This document shows, piece by piece, positions 1-5,450 of a DNA stretch of 7,183 nucleotides. Origin of the DNA: an uncultured Bacillaceae bacterium (GTDB lineage: Bacteria; Bacillota; Bacilli; Bacillales; Pradoshiaceae); NCBI GenBank assembly GCA_904501845.1, contig CAJGCH010000150.1, positions 1 through 7,183 on the forward strand, in the 5' to 3' direction. The translations under genes were made by a program, and so were the position numbers. Within the stretch, counting starts at the first letter, position 1, and each line of letters opens with the position of its first letter. The notes below the pieces were generated by a model. That model worked only from the letters and a program-made list of their open reading frames with translations, was not told the DNA's origin and searched no databases.

Positions 1-64
1 AATGCTGCTCTAATTCACTAAACCACTCAACTTCCTGATCTCCTATTCTAGCTGAGAGCACCAT
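1..64 (-). CDS. N-terminal start of an unidentified gene, cut by the left edge
   Basis: Reading leftwards, an ATG at 64 opens a frame that runs off the window, giving 21 codons that begin MVLSARIGDQEVEWF. An ATG directly before it (65-67) and the GTG after it are alternative starts. The sequence GAAGGTGA lies just upstream; its spacing is short for the first ATG and better for the second ATG or the GTG. A possible promoter is TTGCCC (complement of 113-118), 18 bases, then TATGAC (complement of 89-94), which is only a moderate match. I do not recognise the family. The pattern of a short beta-like start (VLSARI) followed by charged helix residues resembles the start of ribbon-helix-helix DNA-binding proteins, but 21 residues cannot establish that. 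Confidence 0.4.
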   Translation of the reverse strand, partial: MVLSARIGDQEVEWFSELEQH

Positions 65-165
65 CATTTCACCTTCAATCCACAATCAGTCATAGACAGT
101 ATATGTGCGGAAGGGCAAATTGCCATTATTGGTTGCGGGCGTGTTTTTGGGGCATCTGCTTTGAA

Positions 166-300
166 CTGGCTTCTCCTCTCTTTCGGTCATCCATTCCCCA
201 TCCTTCATACCTGTTGCCTGGGAGAAAGGATGGGATTGCCTGGCTTCTCCCATCCTTCCCTCACCCTTCATACCCATTGCCTGGGGAAAAGGTGGGTACT
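166..300. repeat. Imperfect tandem repeat with internal inverted 9-mers in a non-coding stretch
   Basis: Two diverged copies lie side by side. CTGGCTTCTCC occurs at 166-176 and 240-250, and CTTCATACC...TTGCCTGGG occurs from 203 and again from 266, so the copies are about 74 and 61 bases long. Inside them a 9-base motif alternates in orientation: CCCATCCTT at 197-205, its exact reverse complement AAGGATGGG at 226-234, and CCCATCCTT again at 249-257. A degenerate CACCCTT/AAGGTGGG pair follows at 262-296. Either neighbouring pair of motifs could form a hairpin, giving two mutually exclusive folds. The rest of the gene-free stretch 68-319 holds a short palindrome, GGCAAATTGCC, at 114-124 and no gene I can support. 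Weak open frames cross the repeat on both strands and simply translate it. Confidence 0.6.
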
Positions 301-319
301 CCCTTTACCATTACAGCAA

Positions 320-362
320 AAGAGACGAAGAAAAACGCCTTCTGCGTTCCTCTTCGTCTCTT
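320..362. terminator. Bidirectional intrinsic terminator after yqkE
   Basis: The arms at 320-338 and 344-362 are 19 bases each and complementary except for two adjacent A/C mismatches, with a 5-base loop (CTTCT). The hairpin begins 11 bases past the yqkE stop codon. Leftward transcripts would leave it with CTTTTGC. Rightward transcripts would leave it with CTTTTC, so it can also stop transcription coming from the left edge. Neither T-tract is long, but the stem is strong. Confidence 0.75.
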
Positions 363-373
363 CTTTTCACCTT

Positions 374-628
374 TCAACCTTTGAATTTCTTCCAATTCAG
401 GTCACTCTCATTCAATAATTCTTCGAAGCTTTTGTTCTTTTCTCTGCGCTTGCGTTCCTCGCGCTTTTGGCGCTCCGCCTCTTCCTGGCGTTTCTTTTCA
501 GCCTCTTCCCATTCGCCCTTCTTCTGACGCAGCTTCCCTAGCACATCATCATTAAGCAAGTCCCCCAGATGGAGGCTCGTATCCTCTGGTTTGGCGGGTT
601 TTCGTTGCGGTTGTTTTTTTCTGGCCAT
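374..628 (-). CDS. yqkE: YqkE family protein (DUF3886), small highly charged protein
   Basis: This encodes 84 residues with no signal peptide or membrane segment, so it is probably cytoplasmic. The family is known from Bacillus as YqkE/DUF3886 and its function is not established. Residues 1-14 are basic (MARKKQPQRK). A short segment, SLHLGDLLNDDVLGKLRQKK (about 18-37), follows. Then comes an uninterrupted run of Glu, Lys and Arg (about 38-66) that should form a single long charged helix or coiled coil, and then a conserved-looking tail, SFEELLNESDLNWKKFKG. I chose the ATG at 628. It has AGGAG and AAGGA stretches just upstream (complement of 637-646), and the protein begins as known family members do. 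An in-frame GTG at 667 would add 13 Lys/Arg-rich residues read from the ribosome binding site itself, so I reject it. It is transcribed alone, divergently from yrrT. In B. subtilis yqkE neighbours yqkD; here the two are split by yrrT. Confidence 0.85.
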   Translation of the reverse strand: MARKKQPQRKPAKPEDTSLHLGDLLNDDVLGKLRQKKGEWEEAEKKRQEEAERQKREERKRREKNKSFEELLNESDLNWKKFKG

Positions 629-657
629 AATGCTGTTCCTTCTCCTTTTTTTCTTAC

Positions 658-666
658 AGTATATCA
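658..666 (-). promoter_or_regulatory. Probable extended -10 promoter of yqkE
   Basis: On the minus strand the sequence reads TGATATACT, an extended -10 element (TG, one base, TATACT; the hexamer is the complement of 658-663). No good -35 hexamer sits at the expected distance, which is common for extended -10 promoters. Transcription would start near 651, leaving a leader of about 23 bases that contains the ribosome binding site. Confidence 0.4.
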
Positions 667-703
667 CTCTGTGCCTTGTTATTTTATCAGAATGGACGGC
701 ACG

Positions 704-732
704 TTAAAACTCCTTATTCATATAGATATGAT
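704..732 (+). promoter_or_regulatory. Probable SigA promoter of yrrT
   Basis: TTAAAA at 704-709 (4 of 6 to the -35 consensus) is followed after exactly 17 bases by TATGAT at 727-732 (5 of 6 to the -10 consensus). Transcription would begin near 739, giving a leader of about 20 bases that contains the AGAGGAG ribosome binding site at 743-749. Confidence 0.5.
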
Positions 733-741
733 ATGAATAAG
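713..741. promoter_or_regulatory. Perfect 11-base inverted repeat over the yrrT promoter, candidate operator
   Basis: CTTATTCATAT at 713-723 and its exact reverse complement ATATGAATAAG at 731-741 are separated by 7 bases. The left arm lies in the promoter spacer, and the right arm covers the end of the -10 element and the likely start point. Because most of the element lies upstream of the start point, a DNA-binding repressor site is more likely than an RNA hairpin. In B. subtilis the yrrT operon is controlled by the cysteine regulator CymR. I cannot match this site confidently to the CymR box, so the protein that binds it is unknown. Confidence 0.55.
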
Positions 742-760
742 CAGAGGAGATGAACAGACG

Positions 761-1402
761 ATGGGCAGGGAGTTTGATCGGCTATTTGATGAGTGGGCAT
801 CCACCTACGATGAGACTGTTTCTGGAGTGGATCCTGAGTATGCGGAAGTGTTCATGCATTATGAAAAAATATTGAATGACGTCAGCGCCAAGGTCAGCGG
901 CCATGTTCTTGAGTATGGTGTCGGCACCGGAAATCTGACGGAACAATTAGTAAAGAGAACGACAAGAGTGGTAGGTGTTGAACCTTCTGCAGAAATGCGG
1001 AAAATCGCCCGGGCAAAATTACCCTCCATCCCGATCATTGATGGCGATTTCTTTCATATTCCTCTTACCGATCACCCAATCGACAATATCGTCAGCACCT
1101 ATGCCTTCCACCACCTAACAGATCAGGAGAAAGAGAAAGCAATTGCCCTTTACGCATCTGTATTGGAACCAGGAGGGAAAATTGTTTTTGCCGATACGAT
1201 GTTTATTACTGAGGAAGCAAAACTTGAGACCATCCATAAAGCGGATGCCGCTCATTACCATCGTTTGGCTGAAGATTTACGGACCGAATATTACACGACT
1301 ATTCCTTATTTGCATTCCTTGCTGGAAAAATATCATTTTTCCCCTTCCTTTAAGCAGCTGAATCCGTTCGTCTGGATCATGGAAGCGACCAAGCGTTCTT
1401 AA
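761..1402 (+). CDS. yrrT: YrrT-like class I SAM-dependent methyltransferase
   Basis: This encodes 213 residues, the usual length for YrrT. It is a soluble Rossmann-fold methyltransferase. Motif I is VLEYGVGTGNL (49-59), the acidic residue at the end of strand 2 is E75 in VGVEPS, the next strand has DGDFF (94-98), and STYAFHHL (112-119) and LEPGGKIVFAD (135-145) follow. The start MGREF...LFDEWASTYDETV and the end FVWIMEATKR match B. subtilis YrrT as I remember it. The methyl acceptor is not established. In B. subtilis yrrT heads an operon with mtnN, mccA, mccB and yrhC for converting methionine and homocysteine to cysteine. None of those genes follows here; the next gene is yqkD, 94 bases on. 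AGGAG at 745-749 is 11 bases from the ATG, a long spacing. An ATG at 750 is out of frame. No terminator hairpin separates this gene from yqkD, so read-through is possible. Confidence 0.88.
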   Translation: MGREFDRLFDEWASTYDETVSGVDPEYAEVFMHYEKILNDVSAKVSGHVLEYGVGTGNLTEQLVKRTTRVVGVEPSAEMRKIARAKLPSIPIIDGDFFHIPLTDHPIDNIVSTYAFHHLTDQEKEKAIALYASVLEPGGKIVFADTMFITEEAKLETIHKADAAHYHRLAEDLRTEYYTTIPYLHSLLEKYHFSPSFKQLNPFVWIMEATKRS

Positions 1403-1496
1403 TCCTCCGCTCCCTTTAATTTTCTAAGTTTTGATTATTTTCTTTCTAGGAAGGAATGATAAACTATTGCTATAGAGAGAATTGGAGGGACGTCAA

Positions 1497-2420
1497 GTGA
1501 AGAAAAAGAAGAAGTGGCTCGCTCTTGCAGGAGGAGTTGCCGCTTACATCACAGGGATTGGCCTCTTTGCATCCCATCAGCTTATGTACATGAAAAGGAA
1601 GGAAGTCGAATTCGTCCTTGAGCGTGAACAAAAGGCCGGCCGTTTTGACCCCGAGGCATTCAAGAATATCCCCCAGGAAGAGCGCTGGATCCAGTCCAAG
1701 CATGGCTATCGCCTTCACACCATTTTCGTGGAACCGAATCCCGGATCAAAGAAATGGATGATTTTTTTGCATGGGATTACCGAAAACAAATGGAATTCCG
1801 TTCGCTTCCTGCAATTATTCGCCAAAAAAGGGTTCAATGCCGTCATTTATGATCATCGCCGCCATGGTCAATCAGAAGGAAAAACAAGCAGCTACGGCTT
1901 TTATGAAAAGGATGACCTGCAATCCATCGTTGAACAACTAAAGGAATGCAAGGGCACGGACATCCTGCTTGGCATACACGGGGAATCCATGGGGGCTGCC
2001 ACACTTTTGCTTTATGCAGGAATGAATGAGGGCGGGGCAGACTTTTATATCGCCGATTGCCCGTTCTCTGAGTTCTCTGAGCAAGTGGCCCATCTGCTAA
2101 AAAGAGACTACCACATCCCCAAATGGATGGTGCTCCCATTCGGTGACTGGTGGCTTAAACGGCGGGATGGGTACACGCTGAAAGAAGTATCACCATTAAA
2201 GGCTGTGGAAAAAATCAAAGAACCCGTCCTCTTCATACATACATTAGAAGATGCCTATATCCCGCCTACCATGAGCGAGAAGCTTTATGAGCATAAAAGA
2301 GGACCAAAACAATTATTCCTTCCCGAAAAGGGTGCCCATGCACAGGCTTATAATACCAATCCAGAGGCCTATGAAAAAGCAGTCGACTCGTTTTTGGAGA
2401 CGTATGTTCCCCGCGCTTAG
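1497..2420 (+). CDS. yqkD: YqkD-like alpha/beta hydrolase with N-terminal membrane anchor
   Basis: This encodes 307 residues. After a poly-lysine start, residues about 7-29 form a hydrophobic segment with no obvious signal peptidase site, so I infer an uncleaved anchor with the catalytic domain outside the membrane. The fold is an alpha/beta hydrolase. The oxyanion strand is FLHG (90-93), YDHRRHGQSEG spans 118-128, the nucleophile elbow is HGESMG with Ser164, the acid is Asp252 in HTLEDAYIPP, and the base is His281 in KGAHAQAY. Ser-Asp-His are therefore all present and the enzyme should be active; the substrate is unknown. I chose the GTG at 1497 because GGAGGG at 1484-1489 lies 7 bases before it. 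A TTG at 1482 is in frame but overlaps that binding site. No clear promoter is visible upstream: TTGATT at 1431 and TGCTATAGA at 1468 do not pair properly. The gene may be read from the yrrT promoter. It converges with the small gene at 2435. Confidence 0.85.
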   Translation: MKKKKKWLALAGGVAAYITGIGLFASHQLMYMKRKEVEFVLEREQKAGRFDPEAFKNIPQEERWIQSKHGYRLHTIFVEPNPGSKKWMIFLHGITENKWNSVRFLQLFAKKGFNAVIYDHRRHGQSEGKTSSYGFYEKDDLQSIVEQLKECKGTDILLGIHGESMGAATLLLYAGMNEGGADFYIADCPFSEFSEQVAHLLKRDYHIPKWMVLPFGDWWLKRRDGYTLKEVSPLKAVEKIKEPVLFIHTLEDAYIPPTMSEKLYEHKRGPKQLFLPEKGAHAQAYNTNPEAYEKAVDSFLETYVPRA

Positions 2421-2437
2421 TGTGCGGGGGGTCTTTA
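2409..2437 (+). terminator. Terminator of yqkD, overlapping its stop codon
   Basis: CCCCGCGC at 2409-2416 pairs with GTGCGGGG at 2422-2429 (8 pairs including one G-T) around a 5-base loop, followed by GGTCTTTATAA. The left arm encodes the last codons of yqkD and the loop holds its TAG stop. The T-tract is short. It also touches the 3' end of the converging small gene. Confidence 0.6.
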
Positions 2438-2638
2438 TAAAATATAAACCAGCCCCGCCACCCCTAAAGAAAGCAGCCCAACCAAGCCTGAGACCATCGC
2501 TGTTTTCATTCGGAACTGCCTTTCTTCTGCCGTTTCAGATTGAAAATTAGCTCTGTATTGTCTCCCATCCGTCCAAGCGCCAATTGAAATGCCTGAGATC
2601 AGAAGGGCTATAATACCAATAACAAGAAATACCTTCAC
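2435..2638 (-). CDS. DUF5316-like small membrane protein
   Basis: This encodes 67 residues with two membrane segments at about 3-22 (FLVIGIIALLISGISIGAW) and 46-67 (TAMVSGLVGLLSLGVAGLVY). They are joined by a polar loop containing TDGRQYRANFQSETAEERQFR. Length, layout and the loop resemble the DUF5316 family of Bacillaceae, whose role is unknown. I chose the GTG at 2638 because AAGGAGGG (complement of 2646-2653) ends 7 bases before it. A TTG directly before it (2639-2641) would leave only 4 bases. The gene has no neighbour within an operon. It faces yqkD tail to tail with a 14-base gap, and a strong hairpin stands immediately upstream of its ribosome binding site. Confidence 0.75.
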   Translation of the reverse strand: MKVFLVIGIIALLISGISIGAWTDGRQYRANFQSETAEERQFRMKTAMVSGLVGLLSLGVAGLVYIL

Positions 2639-2653
2639 CAATAAGCCCTCCTT

Positions 2654-2694
2654 AAAAACAAAGCCGCAAACATTTAGGCCTACCTGTTTGCGGC
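2654..2694 (-). terminator. Strong hairpin plus T-tract, terminator or leader attenuator
   Basis: GCCGCAAACA at 2663-2672 and TGTTTGCGGC at 2685-2694 are perfect 10-base complements around a 12-base loop that itself contains the palindrome AGGCCT. In the minus direction the stem is followed by TTTGTTTTT, a good intrinsic terminator for transcripts from the S9 hydrolase gene. The T-tract runs straight into AAGGAGGG, the ribosome binding site of the DUF5316-like gene. Any promoter for that gene must therefore lie upstream of the hairpin. Confidence 0.8.
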
Positions 2695-2734
2695 CTATAT
2701 CTTTCCTATCCCTCTATCTTATTCGTTGAAGTTT

Positions 2735-2869
2735 TTAATGCACCATGCCGGTCAAGGTAGACTCAAGAAATGTTCCATCTGTAAACTTCAAAACAACGGT
2801 CTATCCGTAACCGCAATCTCTTCAACTGTCCGTCCTTTTGATTTTTCCAGCTGTTACTTTGAAACTCAT
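2735..2869 (-). pseudogene. Possible broken 44-codon open frame after the S9 hydrolase gene
   Basis: This frame starts MSFKVTAGKIKRTDS, is interrupted by TGA and later TAG, then resumes as VVLKFTDGTFLESTLTGMVH before a TAA. Between the two stops, the frame shifted by one base is open and reads TVEEIAVTDRP. Two compensating single-base changes would therefore give one continuous protein-like sequence of about 44 residues. It lies between the S9 hydrolase stop and the hairpin at 2663-2694, where a last operon gene would sit. The ribosome binding site is poor (GGTG only 3 bases from the ATG). I do not recognise a family, and this may be chance. Confidence 0.3.
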
Positions 2870-2893
2870 TTTCACCAAACAATCCCATTATTT

Positions 2894-4696
2894 TTACTGC
2901 ACATTAGCTGGCTCAGTTGCATACTTCTCCATAAACTCCAACACTTGTCTAAACACCGCAATCTCGTTTTCCTTTTTGGCAAATCCATGCCCCTCATCCT
3001 CCATGACGATGTAGGTGATATCCCGTCCCTTTTCCTTCAAGGCTTCGACGATTTGGTCAGATTCTGCCTTTACGACACGCGGGTCATTCGCTCCCTGAAC
3101 GACGAGCATCGGCTTCGTCATTTGATCGATATAAGTATCTGGGGAATACTCAATCAGCTTCTCACGGTCTCTTTCCGGATGCCCGACCCACGCATCCATG
3201 ACAGGCTTCCAATCTTCCGGGACTGAATTGATGAAGGAGAATAGATTGGATGGGCCGCATACATCGATGACCGCCTTGAAATAATCGGCATGACGACCAT
3301 GCAGGAGCAAGCTCATATAGCCGCCGTAGCTCCCGCCCATCACGATGAATTCGCCTTTCCTGGCATAGCCTTGGTCGATGAGCCAGTCAAGGCCAGCAAT
3401 ATTGTCCAAACGGGCACCCGCTCCCCAAGCCCTCTCTACCATCTTCGTGAAACTTAACCCATAGCCAGTGGAACCGCGGAAGTTTGGCGCGAAAATGCTG
3501 TATCCATTGCTCAAGAAATATTGGAAGATAGCATTGAACGATTTTCGTTCCGCATGCTGCGGTCCCCCGTGCGGCCACAAGATCATTTCACCTTTATCAT
3601 GCTCCTCTTTCGCCTTATAAAATAAAGCTTCTATCTCCAGTCCGTCAAAAGATGGGTACGTCACGACTTCAGGTGCGACAAAATCTTCTTCTGCCATGCC
3701 GGCCATTTTATTGCGGGTAATCTGGATCCATTCATCCCCTTCACGCTTATACACATTTCCAAGCTTCACAGAGCCTCTGCCGAGAAGATAGACGGTACCT
3801 GATTTCGCCACAGCCACCTTGGTGATTAAATCACATGGAATCAGCACATTCTCCCATGCTCCATCATTTAAATGATAGGCATACAGTCTATCTTCCACGC
3901 CTTTTTCAGCGGTGATATAAAGAATTTTGTTTTCCTTGTCATAGGTGAGAGTTTTGAAGCCTTCTTTAGGTAATTCCTTCACTTTCGTAAACGTCTTTGT
4001 TTCCAAATCAAACTTGGCAAGATAAGAGAAATCAGCCCCATAATCGGTTGCGAGATATACTTCTGTCGGGGATGTGAGGACGGCGGCGTTGACTGTATGT
4101 TCTTTTTCAGCAGGAGGCGTCAATAAAATATCTTCATCCCCCACCCTTGCGTAATAAAGGGTATCTGTATTCGAGAAAAATTTGGCGTAAAGAATGGTGG
4201 TCTCATCCTCACTCACTTCCGCTATGTACGTGGTGCCGCCGCTTCCTTCTAATACAGTTGTTTCCTCGCCAGTGCTGAGATGCAGACAATAGGTGTTTAG
4301 ATAACTGGGGTTCCCTTTTGAGGAGGAATAATATAATCGCTCCCCGTCGTTGGATAATTGAGGACTGAAATTGCGGGTATTTTCCTGATAGACTACTCTT
4401 TTTAATGCTCCTCCATGAGGCTTAAGGGCATAAAATTGCGTGTTCTCATCACCGTCATGATCAAAGCCGGCAAGCACGAACCTTCCTTCGCGGTCATAAA
4501 GCAATTCATGGCACAGCTGATTGTTAAATGTCAGCCGATAGGGAAATGCATTTGGAAGATCCATCGCCCAAAGATTATACTTCCCGCTAATGTTCGTGCA
4601 AAATATAAGCTGCTTCTCATCCGGACTCACGGCAAAATTAATAATGGATACCGTTTGCAACAGTTCTTCAACGTCTGGATTCGGAAAATCTATCAT
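2894..4696 (-). CDS. S9 family peptidase / acylaminoacyl-peptidase-like serine hydrolase
   Basis: This encodes 600 residues, typical for bacterial S9C-type enzymes of the prolyl oligopeptidase family, which cleave short peptides or blocked N-terminal residues. Residues about 15-335 form a beta-propeller-like region with repeated strands such as FAVSPDEKQLIFCTN and FSPQLSNDGERLYYSS; in this family the propeller restricts access to small substrates. The catalytic domain runs from about 345 to 592. It has the oxyanion motif HGGPQ (376-380), NFRGSTGYG (405-413), nucleophile Ser456 in GGSYGGYM, Asp538 in VQGANDPRV and His570 in DEGHGF. The triad is complete. No signal peptide or membrane segment is present, so it is cytoplasmic. 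AAGGGGG (complement of 4704-4710) lies 7 bases before the ATG. It is transcribed from its own promoter. The substrate cannot be deduced; a plain hydrolase or esterase role is possible. Confidence 0.88.
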   Translation of the reverse strand: MIDFPNPDVEELLQTVSIINFAVSPDEKQLIFCTNISGKYNLWAMDLPNAFPYRLTFNNQLCHELLYDREGRFVLAGFDHDGDENTQFYALKPHGGALKRVVYQENTRNFSPQLSNDGERLYYSSSKGNPSYLNTYCLHLSTGEETTVLEGSGGTTYIAEVSEDETTILYAKFFSNTDTLYYARVGDEDILLTPPAEKEHTVNAAVLTSPTEVYLATDYGADFSYLAKFDLETKTFTKVKELPKEGFKTLTYDKENKILYITAEKGVEDRLYAYHLNDGAWENVLIPCDLITKVAVAKSGTVYLLGRGSVKLGNVYKREGDEWIQITRNKMAGMAEEDFVAPEVVTYPSFDGLEIEALFYKAKEEHDKGEMILWPHGGPQHAERKSFNAIFQYFLSNGYSIFAPNFRGSTGYGLSFTKMVERAWGAGARLDNIAGLDWLIDQGYARKGEFIVMGGSYGGYMSLLLHGRHADYFKAVIDVCGPSNLFSFINSVPEDWKPVMDAWVGHPERDREKLIEYSPDTYIDQMTKPMLVVQGANDPRVVKAESDQIVEALKEKGRDITYIVMEDEGHGFAKKENEIAVFRQVLEFMEKYATEPANVQ

Positions 4697-4723
4697 CTAA
4701 AAACCCCCTTATCATTTGTTTCT

Positions 4724-4732
4724 ATCATACCA
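4724..4732 (-). promoter_or_regulatory. Probable extended -10 promoter of the S9 hydrolase gene
   Basis: The minus strand reads TGGTATGAT, an extended -10 element (hexamer TATGAT, complement of 4724-4729). The -35 region 17-18 bases upstream is weak (ATAATC/TAATCT), as is usual with extended -10 promoters. A start near 4717 leaves a leader of about 20 bases that includes the ribosome binding site. Confidence 0.45.
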
Positions 4733-5009
4733 AAAATAGACAATTCAGATTATATATTTTTATTAAATCAGCACATGCCATGTAAAAAAAGTTCCTCAGA
4801 CTTACCCAGCTTTCGGTCCCATATAAAATCTGTCTGTTTTTCCGCTTTTTTCACTAAATGTATACATGTGCCTGCTTACAAAAATCCCCGTAATACCGCA
4901 CTGGTTCCTTCGTTCCATAGACAAGATTCCATATAATTGATAGAATCTAAGAAACATTTGGAAGCGTACACAAAATATAAATCTATGATAAAGAAAGGAG
5001 AAAGTTTGT
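4733..5009. other. AT-rich stretch without a recognisable gene
   Basis: I see no supportable gene here. The stretch contains a 10-base palindrome, ATGTATACAT (4858-4867), and several poly-T and poly-A runs. A minus-strand open frame at 4802-5038 lacks a ribosome binding site and has a composition dominated by Phe, Tyr and Arg, as expected from AT-rich non-coding DNA. Near the right end, TTGGAA at 4958-4963 and TATGAT at 4984-4989 are promoter-like, but the 20-base spacing is too long for a standard promoter. Confidence 0.4.
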
Positions 5010-5433
5010 ATGAACAAATAAAAAACTTCTATTGTCACCTCTCTTGACTTCAGACTCGATTCCTTAGTTCTCCATATGCAAGCCGGCGATATGAACGCTT
5101 CTCCCGATGCGCCAGAGCTCTCGTCCTTATTCAGCCGCTTTAAAATGCCTGGAATACAACAAATTTACACATTCCCTGCAAACAACCCCAACAGTCTAAT
5201 GACTATATACTGACAAGCCCTCAGCTCACGTTAAACAGACAACCGTTCTTTCCACTTCAGCATCAGACCACCTGATTAATAGCTAATATAACAATCAAAC
5301 GAATATGAAAATCATCGTCCCTGTATCTGTCAAAGCACTAGCAAAAGCGCTAAGCGGCGAACGATCACCGAGCGGCAAGCTTCCAGTCACCATTCCTGAC
5401 ATGTACCCTTATGGCCACGGACTATCCTATTAA
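5010..5433 (+). pseudogene. Remnant of a family 3 glycoside hydrolase (NagZ-type) gene
   Basis: AAAGGAG at 4994-5000 lies 9 bases before an ATG at 5010, a good start, but the frame reads MNK and then TAA at 5019. At the other end, codons from 5317 to the TAA at 5431-5433 read VPVSVKALAKALSGE and, after RSPS, GKLPVTIPDMYPYGHGLSY. That is the typical C-terminal end of GH3 beta-N-acetylglucosaminidases (NagZ type). The start and the tail are in different frames. Shifted by one base, the start reads MNK followed by KKLLLSPLLTS, which resembles the beginning of a signal peptide in the same frame as the tail. A full GH3 gene would need well over 1.5 kb, so most of it is gone. Between about 5022 and 5284 I see only scattered open stretches, one of 63 codons (5022-5210) that I cannot identify. 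The GH3 tail is directly seen; the view that the start belongs to the same gene is inference. Confidence 0.65.
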
Positions 5434-5450
5434 ATTATGAGGTGAAAAAT

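Noticed and set aside
197..257. CRISPR-like array
   Set aside because: The repeated 9-mers alternate in orientation and are too short and too few, with no regular spacers and no cas genes nearby.
86..418. Three open frames over the repeat at 166-300
   Set aside because: They are open only because the repeat lacks stops. None has a ribosome binding site, and they run into the yqkE terminator or the yqkE gene.
2726..3226. 166-codon plus-strand open frame
   Set aside because: It lies mostly opposite the well-supported S9 hydrolase gene, has no ribosome binding site, and its translation is the antisense of that gene.
4858..4867. 10-base palindrome ATGTATACAT as an operator
   Set aside because: It is short, lies in an AT-rich stretch and is not positioned at a convincing promoter.
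4415..4936. 173-codon plus-strand open frame running from the S9 gene into the AT-rich spacer
   Set aside because: Its first half is antisense to the S9 hydrolase 5' end and the rest is AT-rich spacer. It has no ribosome binding site and no recognisable motif.
4802..5038. 78-codon minus-strand open frame in the AT-rich spacer
   Set aside because: It has no ribosome binding site, a composition expected from AT-rich DNA, and overlaps the start of the GH3 remnant on the other strand.
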